Source: a virus. Taken from it: a stretch of DNA of 64,000 nt. The DNA lies in IMG/VR virus record IMGVR_UViG_3300010367_000378, positions 1 to 64,000 of that record; one strand, written 5' to 3'. This document shows positions 22,602 to 30,414 of this stretch, one piece after another (positions within the stretch are counted from its first letter, which is position 1; each line of letters starts with the position of its first letter). Under the pieces are notes generated by a model. That model made no database searches. It had not been told where the DNA came from and was given only the letters and a program-made list of their open reading frames with translations. A program made the position numbers and the translations under genes.

Positions 22602-24691
22602 GAGACCGCCTCCTCGTAGAGGGGCTCCATGTACTCGAGGACCAGATTCTCTGGATCGCTCTCCCACCGCGGGCGCTCGGAGAAGACCACCAGCCCGGCC
22701 TTCGCCGCCCAGCCGGAGAAGATCCGCCGGCGCCGGAAGTCCAGCGGGTGCAGGACCCGGCCGGGGACCACCAGGATGCCGCCCAGCTTCTCCCTCTTCT
22801 GGAGCATCAGCTTCAGGCAGGCCTCGTGGAGCTCGGCCTCGCTGATGGCGTCCTGGTCGTCAAGATCGCGGACCTCCGCGGGCTCGTCGAAGCTCTGGCG
22901 CAGGCGCATCGTGGTCTTGGAGTAGTGGAGCTTGATCCGCATCCCCTCGACGGTGAGCCAGGGCAGGGACAGGGACTCGGTGACGATCGCCCCCAGGTGG
23001 GACCAGCTCTCGCCGGCGGCCTTGCGATAGTCGGCGGCGACCCCCTCGAACCAGCGGAAGATCTCTTCCTCCTGGTCGTGCGCCGCGGCGGCCCGCTGGT
23101 AGTCCTGCGCGGCACGGTAGAGCTCGTCATCCGCCTCGAGGTCCCGGACCCGCTGCTCGGCCGCGGCGACGTCCTCCTGCGTGGCGCCGGGGATCGGAGC
23201 GGCAAGGAGCCCCTCGGTCTCGCCCCACTTGCGGGCGCGCTCGACGACGTCGTCCACCTCCGCTTCCCGCGCGAGAGCCAGCTCCGCGGCCTCCGCCGCC
23301 GCGGCCTCGGCCTGTTGGAGCTGCTCGGCCAGGCGGGTGACCTCCGCCTCCCGCGCAGCGACCGCGGCGACGTCGGCCTGGCCGCCGGCGACCATCTCGA
23401 CCAAGACCTCGAGGCGCTGGCGCTCGGCCGCCACCTTCTCGCGGAGCAGCTCGACGTCCGGCACCTTGAAGACGTCCTCGATCTCGTTTCCGCCCGGCTG
23501 ATCCAGCCCGAAGCAGGTGTCGATCGCGCCCAGGGAGTCGTTCCAGAGGTTGTATCCCTCCATGACGCGGCTGGTGAGGCTCGCGGTCCGGTCGTGGGTA
23601 TCGTTGAGCGCCCGGCGCGCCGCGGCCAAGGCCTCGCCCGCCATCCTCACCCTCTCGTCGGCCGCGGTCTTGGCGAGCCGCGCCTTGGCCAGCAGCTCCT
23701 CGGCGGGGGCGGTGTCGGGCTTGGTGCCGTGGTTGGCGCGGAGGGCGTCTCGCCGCTGCTCTTCCTGGGCACGGCCCCGCAGCTCGGTGCGCTTCGTCGC
23801 CACCTCCACCCGAGCCTGCTGCAGGACCTCGCCGTCGGGGGCCGGCTTCCCGGCTCGGTCGCGAAGGCTGGAGACCAGGGCGGCGTCCACCTTCATGCCG
23901 AGGCGGCGAGCCACCGAGTCCAGCGTCTCCTTGAGGCGGCCGGCGGCCTCGGCGACGATGAACCGCTGCTGCGCCGCCGCCTTCTCGCCGCTGTTGCCCT
24001 GGCTGTTGAGCAGGTCGATCAGGGCGCCGTGATCGTCGAGCACGCCCTCGCGGTCCCGTGCGAGGAGGAAGACCAGGATCTCCTCCGTCGAGCGGAAGGG
24101 CTCGATCTTCACCCGCTTGTTTTCGCCCTTGGCCTTCTCGGTGAGCGTCGTCCAGAGCTTCCGGCGATCGGTGCCGGGGTCGATCTCGAAAGCGCGGCCC
24201 TCGAGCACCCGGGCCAGGCGGCGGACCATCTCCTCGGTCGAGGGGATGGGGGAGTAGAGGAGGAGGTTCTGCAGGCGGACTCGCGCGCGTCCCTCCTGGT
24301 TGTCGAGGCCGAGGTTGTTGGCGCTGATGATCAGGTCGATGGGCGCCGGCATCGTCTCGATCGGCGGCAGCGTGTCGAGCCCGGTGCGCTCCGGCTCCAC
24401 GATCTCCCCCGTGGGCAACGACCGGAACGCGATCTTCGCGAGCGCGATCTCGAAGACGGCGTGCATCTCTCCGTGGGTGATGTCGGCGTCGGACCGGAAG
24501 ACCCGGTCCTGCTGGAGGAGCTCGATCATGCGGAGGTGGTGGCTCTTTCCGCTGGCGTTCTCCCCGAGGAAGTTGTAGAGACCAGGTGCCCCCACCCGGC
24601 CCAGCAGATGGTCCCCGGCGGCGGGCCCGATGTTCTTTGATCGGACGTCGCCGCCCCCCCAGACTTCGAATCCCGTTGTCTCTGTGGTCAT
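22598..24691 (-). CDS. SMC/RecF-like AAA ATPase
   Basis: 697 residues. Walker A GENASGKS lies at about 43-50 after the short strand YNFLGEN. A long coiled-coil region covers about 290-580 (VEVATKRTELRGRAQEEQRR; REAEVTRLAEQLQQAEAAAA). The C-terminal region (KLMLQKREKLGGILVVPG) should supply the second half of the ATPase head, though no clean Walker B (hhhhDE) is evident. The pattern is that of SbcC/SMC/RecF-type ATPases acting on DNA ends or structures. In phages such proteins accompany recombination genes, as here. The first large gene of the leftward unit. Confidence 0.75.
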   Translation of the reverse strand: MTTETTGFEVWGGGDVRSKNIGPAAGDHLLGRVGAPGLYNFLGENASGKSHHLRMIELLQQDRVFRSDADITHGEMHAVFEIALAKIAFRSLPTGEIVEPERTGLDTLPPIETMPAPIDLIISANNLGLDNQEGRARVRLQNLLLYSPIPSTEEMVRRLARVLEGRAFEIDPGTDRRKLWTTLTEKAKGENKRVKIEPFRSTEEILVFLLARDREGVLDDHGALIDLLNSQGNSGEKAAAQQRFIVAEAAGRLKETLDSVARRLGMKVDAALVSSLRDRAGKPAPDGEVLQQARVEVATKRTELRGRAQEEQRRDALRANHGTKPDTAPAEELLAKARLAKTAADERVRMAGEALAAARRALNDTHDRTASLTSRVMEGYNLWNDSLGAIDTCFGLDQPGGNEIEDVFKVPDVELLREKVAAERQRLEVLVEMVAGGQADVAAVAAREAEVTRLAEQLQQAEAAAAEAAELALAREAEVDDVVERARKWGETEGLLAAPIPGATQEDVAAAEQRVRDLEADDELYRAAQDYQRAAAAHDQEEEIFRWFEGVAADYRKAAGESWSHLGAIVTESLSLPWLTVEGMRIKLHYSKTTMRLRQSFDEPAEVRDLDDQDAISEAELHEACLKLMLQKREKLGGILVVPGRVLHPLDFRRRRIFSGWAAKAGLVVFSERPRWESDPENLVLEYMEPLYEEAVS

Positions 24692-24717
24692 GGTGCCTTC
24701 GGCTTCCTTCCCCCCGG

Positions 24718-25152
24718 CTACGCCGGGACTTCTTCTGCCGGTTGTTGAAGGGTGGCAGCGGCACGGTGTCCCATCGCCACGAGACCAGCCTCAATGGTCT
24801 CGGTGAGCCTCTCGGCCCGCGCGATGAGCACCAGCTTGCCAATGGCGCCGACTTTGATCCCCCGTCGGTTGGCCACCTCTACGAGTCGCGTCTTCTCGGC
24901 GAGCGGAATGTGAAACCCTCTCGAGATCCTCTCCTCCCCCGGCCCTTGAGCACCCGCGAGGGCCTGGCCGACGGTGATCGCGTCGTCGAGATCCACGCCA
25001 CGCATCAGGGCGACGAAGGCGGCCGTCTCAGACACGTGGCTGCCGCCTCTGCTTCTGATCGATGTCCGGATTTCGTCGGCCGCCGCATCGAAGCGGTCGA
25101 GGACACCCTTGGGAATCTCATCGATCCGGTAGAACTTCAGCTTCTCCGCCAT
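24718..25152 (-). CDS. Hypothetical protein, first gene of leftward block
   Basis: 144 residues, ATG at 25152. Helical, with a section (FHIPLAEKTRLVEVANRRGI, then KVGAIGKLVLIARAERLTET) that could be a small DNA-binding fold, though no classical helix-turn-helix is clear. It is the first gene after the divergent operator region 25206-25245, a position often taken by regulators. That role is only an inference. Confidence 0.65.
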   Translation of the reverse strand: MAEKLKFYRIDEIPKGVLDRFDAAADEIRTSIRSRGGSHVSETAAFVALMRGVDLDDAITVGQALAGAQGPGEERISRGFHIPLAEKTRLVEVANRRGIKVGAIGKLVLIARAERLTETIEAGLVAMGHRAAATLQQPAEEVPA

Positions 25153-25212
25153 GGTCCCGTCCTTTCCTTCTCCTCTGGGTCTCGGATGGGGGTTGATCCC
25201 CCCGGTTGAGAT

Positions 25213-25245
25213 ACTCTATACAAATCTATCGGGCTTGTATAGACT
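25213..25245. promoter_or_regulatory. Divergent promoters with shared inverted repeat (site 3)
   Basis: CTATACAA (25216-25223) and TTGTATAG (25235-25242) form a perfect inverted repeat with an 11-base spacer. On the plus strand TATACA-N17-TAGACT (25217-25222, 25240-25245), and on the minus strand TATACA-N17-TAGAGT (25236-25241, 25213-25218), read as face-to-face promoters. They would serve the leftward gene at 25152 and the rightward gene at 25277. Element matches are weaker than at sites 1 and 4. Confidence 0.6.
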
Positions 25246-25276
25246 AACCGCAGTTGAGCCCGGAAGGAGGGGCCAG

Positions 25277-25549
25277 ATGGCGAATTCAACGGAGGAACAG
25301 CGCGTCGTGGCGTACCGGGTCGGGCAGCTTCTGATAGGCGCCCGGAATCCGGAGGAGGCGGTCGAAGGCTATCGCCTCTACACCGGCGAGAGGACGGACT
25401 CTGTCCCTGAGCCGGAGCCGGCGGACGCGTCCGCGCCCTGGCCGCCGGATGGCTCGACCCGCTTGACGATCGGGAGCCTGCTCGAGGAGGCGCTCGCGGA
25501 GAAGCCGAACCCGCCGCTGTGGCTGGCGTCGTTCGAAGATCTCCAGTAA
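25277..25549 (+). CDS. Hypothetical protein, first gene of rightward block
   Basis: 90 residues from the ATG at 25277 with a strong GGAAGGAGG site. Helical N-terminus (STEEQRVVAYRVGQLLIGAR), acidic Pro-rich middle, helical end. A gap of about 200 bases to the next gene shows no convincing gene. No family recognised. Confidence 0.65.
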   Translation: MANSTEEQRVVAYRVGQLLIGARNPEEAVEGYRLYTGERTDSVPEPEPADASAPWPPDGSTRLTIGSLLEEALAEKPNPPLWLASFEDLQ

Positions 25550-25752
25550 AGGAAGGAGGCCAGCGTCACCCGTTCGAGGCAAACGGGGAGAGGCTGGCCG
25601 CCGAAGGCTTTGCAGTTGAGCCGGGGGGCCGGCTCTTCCACACCCTGGATGGTAGGTCCCCTGGACAGTTGGCGTCAACCGAGATTCGGGCCGTCCCCGG
25701 GGGCGCGGCTCGACATCCACGTCTATGCCCCCGGACTGCGAAAGGAGAGGCG

Positions 25753-27396
25753 ATGCCGAAAGAAGGCGATCGCAAGACGTCCAAGGGCCTGCTCAAGGCC
25801 AGGGACAAGACCGAGGACATCATGGCTACCCTGGCCAACATCGACGCCGAGTCGGACATGGTGGCCACCGAGGTCCGGCGCTCCCGGGGCCTGGCCGCCG
25901 CGATGAAGAAGCAGCTCTTCCGGCTCGACGAGGTGATCCAGCACGAAGCGCAGGGCCGGACCGCGCCGCAGATGAGCCTCGAGGAGGTCCTGCAAGGGGC
26001 GTTCGTCAACATGCCCGGGCTGCGCGATGACGAACGGGCGGCGATCCGCGCCGCGGCGAAGCGGGGCGAGGAGATGCCCGACGATCCGGACGAGGAGGAA
26101 GAGGAGGACGGCGAGGAGGATGGTGGCCGGCCGCCGCGGCCGAGCCGCTCCCCGTCAGCCGACAACGCCGAGGTCTTCTTCGCAGCGCCGGCGGTGGTGG
26201 CGGAAGCGCTCGCCGCCGCCGGCCGGCCTATCCCCGAGACGTTTATCTCGATTTGGCCGGGGGACGCTCGCTCCTCGGCCCTTGCCTGGGCGCGGAAGAA
26301 GCAGGAGGGGGGCGACCCTCCGCAGCCGCCCGTGCTCCAGAAGCGCTACCTCGAGGACCTCGACCTTTCCGCTCCCGGGGAGGGCCGGCGCGAGCTCGCC
26401 GGCTGGATGCGCCTCCCCCTGGCCCTGGGTGACGACGAGGAGGCCTGGGCGATCCTCGGCGAGTGGATGGTGACGGCTCACCGCCGCGATCGCGGCGAGC
26501 GCGGCGTCCACATGGTCGAGCTGCCGGACATCATGCTCCCGAGCGTCGAGTTGCTGGCCGAGGTGAAGCAGTCGATCTGCACGTTCCACGGCAACCGCCT
26601 GCAGGTGGTGGAGCGCTTCCTTCCCCAGGGGCTTCTCGCCGCGGCGAGGGTGGGCTTCTCGATCGACACGCTGCTCGCGGCCTCCGAGCTCACTCTGGGT
26701 GACGACGGCGAGCTGGTGACCGGCCGGCCGGATCTGGTCGACCCTCCGGAGCGGCTCATGATCCGCGCCCGGCACGTGCTCGATCGCGGCGGCAACTTGC
26801 CGCAGCAGGGCGAGGGCGGCGAGGCTGAAGGAGAGGAGTCGGCTGCCGCTCCCGAGGAGGAGCCGAGGGTTTCCTACCGCGAGGCCAGGATCGCCGACCT
26901 CCGGGTCCCCTTCGTCGACGATGAGGAGGGCGTCCTCCCGGTGGTGCTGAGGTTCTCCGGCGAGAAGCGCTTGCCCGAACAGATCACCGGCGTGGCGCTC
27001 CTCGAGGTCGGCGGAACCTACGAAGGGGTCCGCGACAACTCGGCCCTCACCTACCTCGAGGACCCGGTCATCCTGGCGAGGGTCGCCGAGTCCTACGGCA
27101 GCCTCATGAGCTGGGAGGAGGCGCAGGCCGCCGGCCAGGAGGAGCCCGATGTCGAGGAGGAGGGTCTCGACCAAGAGCCGGCGGAGGTGGTGGAGGAGCC
27201 GACGGCCGAGGAGCGAGAGCAGCTCGACGAGGAGACGGTGGCCGAAGAAGCACCGCCGCCGGTGCCGGGCCCGAACCCCTGGGCCGGGACCGAAGGCGCC
27301 GAGGCTTGGGAAGGGCAGGGTGAGGAGGAGGTCGAGCCCCAGCCGGTCGAGCCCACCCCGATCACTCGGCCGCGGCGGCGCCGGGGGGCCATCTAA
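25753..27396 (+). CDS. Large acidic hypothetical protein
   Basis: 547 residues from the ATG at 25753 (AAAGGAGAGG upstream). The frame is open for another 234 bases upstream, but the strong ribosome binding site supports this start. Helical N-terminal 110 residues, then an acidic run (DDPDEEEEEDGEEDGG). A globular centre (about 135-370) follows, and a long acidic tail after residue 450 ending in a basic PRRRRGAI. The acidic, partly disordered layout could fit a scaffold or partner-binding protein, but no family is recognised. Confidence 0.75.
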   Translation: MPKEGDRKTSKGLLKARDKTEDIMATLANIDAESDMVATEVRRSRGLAAAMKKQLFRLDEVIQHEAQGRTAPQMSLEEVLQGAFVNMPGLRDDERAAIRAAAKRGEEMPDDPDEEEEEDGEEDGGRPPRPSRSPSADNAEVFFAAPAVVAEALAAAGRPIPETFISIWPGDARSSALAWARKKQEGGDPPQPPVLQKRYLEDLDLSAPGEGRRELAGWMRLPLALGDDEEAWAILGEWMVTAHRRDRGERGVHMVELPDIMLPSVELLAEVKQSICTFHGNRLQVVERFLPQGLLAAARVGFSIDTLLAASELTLGDDGELVTGRPDLVDPPERLMIRARHVLDRGGNLPQQGEGGEAEGEESAAAPEEEPRVSYREARIADLRVPFVDDEEGVLPVVLRFSGEKRLPEQITGVALLEVGGTYEGVRDNSALTYLEDPVILARVAESYGSLMSWEEAQAAGQEEPDVEEEGLDQEPAEVVEEPTAEEREQLDEETVAEEAPPPVPGPNPWAGTEGAEAWEGQGEEEVEPQPVEPTPITRPRRRRGAI

Positions 27397-27399
27397 CCC

Positions 27400-28155
27400 A
27401 TGGCCACCGGGAAGAAGCGGGAACGGCCAGGCGAAGACTTCGAGGCGCAATTTCTGGCCTCGGTGCCTCGAGGGGTCTACCGGCGCAAGCTGCGGACCCC
27501 TACGCCACCGGCCTATGAGGCGCCGCGGCTGGTGAGCCTGGTGGAGGAGCTCTGCCAGCGGCTCCGTGAGCCGGCACCGGACTGGGTCAAGTCGGCCCTG
27601 CGCTGGGTCCGGTTCACCTCCAAGGCGGGATACGACATCCTCCTGGCCGTTCCCGCTCCCTTCTCTGCCGGCGCCATCGACCTGCAGGACCACCTCGGGC
27701 GTTCCGCGCCGCTCAAGGTGCAGCCGGTGATCACCTTCGCTCTGGAGCTCAAGAGCGTGGACGGGATCTCTCTCCCCTTCAGCAACGTCGAGCCCAACCA
27801 GGAGAAGGCGCTGCGCGAGGCAGCGGACGAAGGACTGCTCGCGGGCTTCGTGATCGAGTTCCGGAAGGCGGGCGAGGTGTGGTTCGTGCCGATCGGCGCC
27901 TGGACCGAGATCCGGGCGGTGACCGACCGCGCGAGCCTCCCCCTCGAGGCCGCCCGCCGGGTAGGCATGGAGATCCTGCCCGACCCCTACCGCGGCACCA
28001 GCCGCGCCTATTGGAACGTCACCGAGTGGCTCGTCCGGTGCGGAGGACTGATCCCGGACCGACCCAAGAAGAAGCGGGGGCAGAAGGATGCTCCCGCGCC
28101 GAAGGCAAGACCGTCAACGACCGCGGGCCCGGTGGTCCGCGGCCTATTCGACTAG
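27400..28155 (+). CDS. RecU-like Holliday junction resolvase
   Basis: 251 residues. Features of the PD-(D/E)xK RecU group: FEAQFLASV near the N-terminus, GYDILLAV with the first acidic residue, FALELKSVDGISLPFSNVEP as the ExK strand, and NQEKALREAADEGLLAGFVI as the Gln-containing helix. Residues 225-251 are basic and flexible. RecU cleaves four-way junctions. Here it would resolve intermediates made by the RecT/exonuclease pair encoded on the other strand. RecU-type enzymes are best known from Firmicutes, so the family placement is moderate. Confidence 0.7.
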   Translation: MATGKKRERPGEDFEAQFLASVPRGVYRRKLRTPTPPAYEAPRLVSLVEELCQRLREPAPDWVKSALRWVRFTSKAGYDILLAVPAPFSAGAIDLQDHLGRSAPLKVQPVITFALELKSVDGISLPFSNVEPNQEKALREAADEGLLAGFVIEFRKAGEVWFVPIGAWTEIRAVTDRASLPLEAARRVGMEILPDPYRGTSRAYWNVTEWLVRCGGLIPDRPKKKRGQKDAPAPKARPSTTAGPVVRGLFD

Positions 28156-28164
28156 GGGGGCAAC

Positions 28165-28884
28165 ATGCGACATGCGAGAGACGACTACAACCGTATCCAA
28201 GACCCGGCCGCGCATCCCGACGTTCACATCCACCGCTTCCTCGGCGAGCTCGCCGACGCCTTCGAGTCCGAGAACCGGCAGGAGGCGATCCTCTCGGCGG
28301 TGGTGGGCTTCTTCGGGGTGAACCCTGCGCGCGCCGAGCAGCGCCTGGCGGTGGCTCGGGCCTTCGCAGCCCGGGCGATCCTGGGGGAGACCTCCACGGC
28401 CTTCGGCAACGACGAGCCGGTCTTCCTGATCAGGGGTCAGGACATCTGCGCGCCGGCGGCGATCGCCACCTACGCCGAGATGGCGCGCCTGGCCGGTTCG
28501 GCGGAGATCGCGGACCGCGCGGCCGAGTGGGCAGATCGCGTCCGGGCCTGGCAGGCCTCGCCCGAGGGCCGCATCCGCCGTCCGGACCTGCCGTTCGAAG
28601 GTGAGCACCGCGGTTCCAGAGCGGTCCCTCCGCCGGCGCCGGCGGCCTCGCTCGACGAGGATGCCAAGGAGCGGGTCGAGGCGCTGGTGCTCGGCTACGA
28701 TCCCTTCGACGCCGACGGCAAGGAGATCCTGTCCCGGCGGACGATCTTCGAGGGCGGCCGGTGGCTGGCCCGCTACGGGCTCCAGGACGAGGGCGAGCCG
28801 GTCCTCGTCTATGAGGTGTTCATCGCAAGCAACGGCGCCGGCATCAACGACACCGGCCTCGATCTGCGGAGGGTGGACCGGTGA
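28165..28884 (+). CDS. Conserved phage hypothetical protein
   Basis: 239 residues. The N-terminus (MRHARDDYNRIQDPA) and the segment DEPVFLIRGQDICAPAAIAT recall a phage protein of unknown role that contains an MRHARxDYxRIQDP start. A Pro-rich linker (about 155-165) separates a C-terminal domain. It overlaps the next gene by 4 bases. Confidence 0.7.
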   Translation: MRHARDDYNRIQDPAAHPDVHIHRFLGELADAFESENRQEAILSAVVGFFGVNPARAEQRLAVARAFAARAILGETSTAFGNDEPVFLIRGQDICAPAAIATYAEMARLAGSAEIADRAAEWADRVRAWQASPEGRIRRPDLPFEGEHRGSRAVPPPAPAASLDEDAKERVEALVLGYDPFDADGKEILSRRTIFEGGRWLARYGLQDEGEPVLVYEVFIASNGAGINDTGLDLRRVDR

Positions 28885-29222
28885 TCGGCCTCGAGGACTC
28901 CACCGGCACCCTCGGCATCCTCAACGTCGGCGCCGGCGACCTGAAGCTCGACCTCGGGCCCGGCGTTCCGGACGAGCAGCGCGCCACCGCGGCGAAGATG
29001 GTGGAGGACCTGCTGCGCAACGGCTACTCGATCATGGTCGAGATGCCGGATGGCACCTGCAGCCGGGCCACGGCGTTCGACCCCGCCGCTCTCGCCTACG
29101 TGATCTCGGAGCCCAAGCCCGCCGGCCGCCGCCGGGGAAGGCCTCGCAAGGCGACCCCGACGGCGATGGTTCCGGCGGCCACCACCAGAGCGACCGCTGT
29201 CGCTCGCTCGGCGGGAGGGTGA
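28881..29222 (+). CDS. Hypothetical protein with AT-hook-like motif
   Basis: 113 residues. Small alpha/beta N-terminal part (GDLKLDLGPGVPDEQRATAA; VEDLLRNGYSIMVE). The C-terminus holds GRRRGRPRKA, a match to the AT-hook minor-groove binding motif, followed by a flexible Ala/Thr tail. DNA binding is inferred from that motif. Confidence 0.65.
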   Translation: MIGLEDSTGTLGILNVGAGDLKLDLGPGVPDEQRATAAKMVEDLLRNGYSIMVEMPDGTCSRATAFDPAALAYVISEPKPAGRRRGRPRKATPTAMVPAATTRATAVARSAGG

Positions 29223-29224
29223 TC

Positions 29225-29977
29225 ATGCCGCCGGTCACCTGGGAAGAAGCGGTCGCAACGATCCAGACGGCGGCGATCGAGATGGGCGAGCTCGCCGGAG
29301 TTCCGATTCCTGTTCACGACCACCGGATTGCTATGGCCGAAGGTCACCGCCGGGCCCGGGACTGGGAGGGAGCTACGTTGGGGGTCACCGAGCCCTCCCT
29401 CCGGGTTTGCTCCTCTACGGACGTCGACGAGCAACTGCAGGTCCGGAACACCTGGTGGTCGGCGCGGCTCAAGACCACGATCACGATTCTCTGGCACGGC
29501 AAGCCCGGGGCGCCGGGCTTCAAGGTCGAGAGTGTCTACAACCGCTGGGGGGTCCATCTCGACGGGCTGAACCGCTGGCGCATGCTGCTCGACACGATGC
29601 ACGCGGGTCTCCAGACCTGGGATCTCGAAGCCGAGGCGCGCGCCATGATGCTGCTGGGTGGGCTGGTGAGCGAGCACCAGATGAAGAGCTATTGCCTGAC
29701 CGGCTGCTTCATGGAGAGCTCGCGGCGGAGCCGAGCCGTGTACCTCTTCCGCCGGCTGCGGCCGACGGTGGTCCTTCTCCCCGGTTCCGAAGGCAGCTAT
29801 CACCCCTCCTGCACGCTCTGCTTGCACCCGCTCGCCTACTACCACGGCACCTTCGCCGGCGCCATGGTCCCCACCGACGAGGTGGTGGCCCACCTCCTCC
29901 TGATGCGCGGCGATGAGCCCGGCTTCTGGCGGCGGGCCAACCAGCACTCGATCGACCGGAAGGAGGCGGGACTGTGA
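29225..29977 (+). CDS. Conserved phage hypothetical protein
   Basis: 250 residues from the ATG at 29225. Helical N-terminal part. The C-terminal half has a conserved look: YCLTGCFMESSRRSRAVYLF, RLRPTVVLL, CTLCLHPLAYYHGTFAGAMV, VVAHLLLMRGDEPGFWRRAN. The CTLC pair might bind metal. I recall similar C-termini in unannotated phage proteins but know no function. Stop overlaps the next GTG. Confidence 0.65.
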   Translation: MPPVTWEEAVATIQTAAIEMGELAGVPIPVHDHRIAMAEGHRRARDWEGATLGVTEPSLRVCSSTDVDEQLQVRNTWWSARLKTTITILWHGKPGAPGFKVESVYNRWGVHLDGLNRWRMLLDTMHAGLQTWDLEAEARAMMLLGGLVSEHQMKSYCLTGCFMESSRRSRAVYLFRRLRPTVVLLPGSEGSYHPSCTLCLHPLAYYHGTFAGAMVPTDEVVAHLLLMRGDEPGFWRRANQHSIDRKEAGL

Positions 29978-30414
29978 TCTCGGACGTGGACCTGATCTGG
30001 GCGGCCGGCCTCTTCGAGGGTGAGGGCACGATCACGCTCGCCGTCCGAAATCAGGACGAGACCTACAGACTGTTGGTCATCGTGGGAAACACCGACCGCC
30101 AGATCCTGGACTTTTTTCAGGAGCGATGGCCAGGGTGGCTCCAGCCCGCCTACGGCAAGCGCCCCAGACGGCAGCCGGCGTGGACTTGGACGCTCGCGGC
30201 GGGCAAGGCCGAGGCCTTCCTCCGAGCGATTGAACCCTACCTGCGCACCGACCGGGTGAAGGACAAGCTGCGTCTCGCCCTGGAGTTCCGTTCTTTTCAG
30301 ACCACCAAGAAGCGGGAGTGGGGCCGGCCTGAGTATCGAGCCAGGCAGCGGAAGCTTTACGCCGCCATGCGGGTGCTCAACCGGCGAGGCATCCCCGAGG
30401 AGGCAGCGGCATGA
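29974..30414 (+). CDS. LAGLIDADG-type homing endonuclease-like protein
   Basis: 146 residues from a GTG at 29974 overlapping the previous stop. WAAGLFEGEGTITLAV at about 9-24 is a clear LAGLIDADG motif, with the second acidic residue (E) kept. One motif means it would act as a dimer. The C-terminal part fits a single-domain family (KAEAFLRAIEPYLRTDRVKD). It lies between genes with 4-base overlaps, so it is part of the operon rather than an intron or intein insert. Confidence 0.8.
   Translation: MISDVDLIWAAGLFEGEGTITLAVRNQDETYRLLVIVGNTDRQILDFFQERWPGWLQPAYGKRPRRQPAWTWTLAAGKAEAFLRAIEPYLRTDRVKDKLRLALEFRSFQTTKKREWGRPEYRARQRKLYAAMRVLNRRGIPEEAAA

Noticed and set aside
22298-24640. A rightward open frame of 780 codons opposite the SMC-like ATPase
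   Set aside because: Antisense shadow with low-complexity composition. The leftward frame has Walker A and coiled coils.
25550-25752. Upstream extension of the acidic protein, or a small gene in the 200-base gap
   Set aside because: The frame is open, but the only start lies inside the previous gene, and AAAGGAGAGG sits right before the ATG at 25753.
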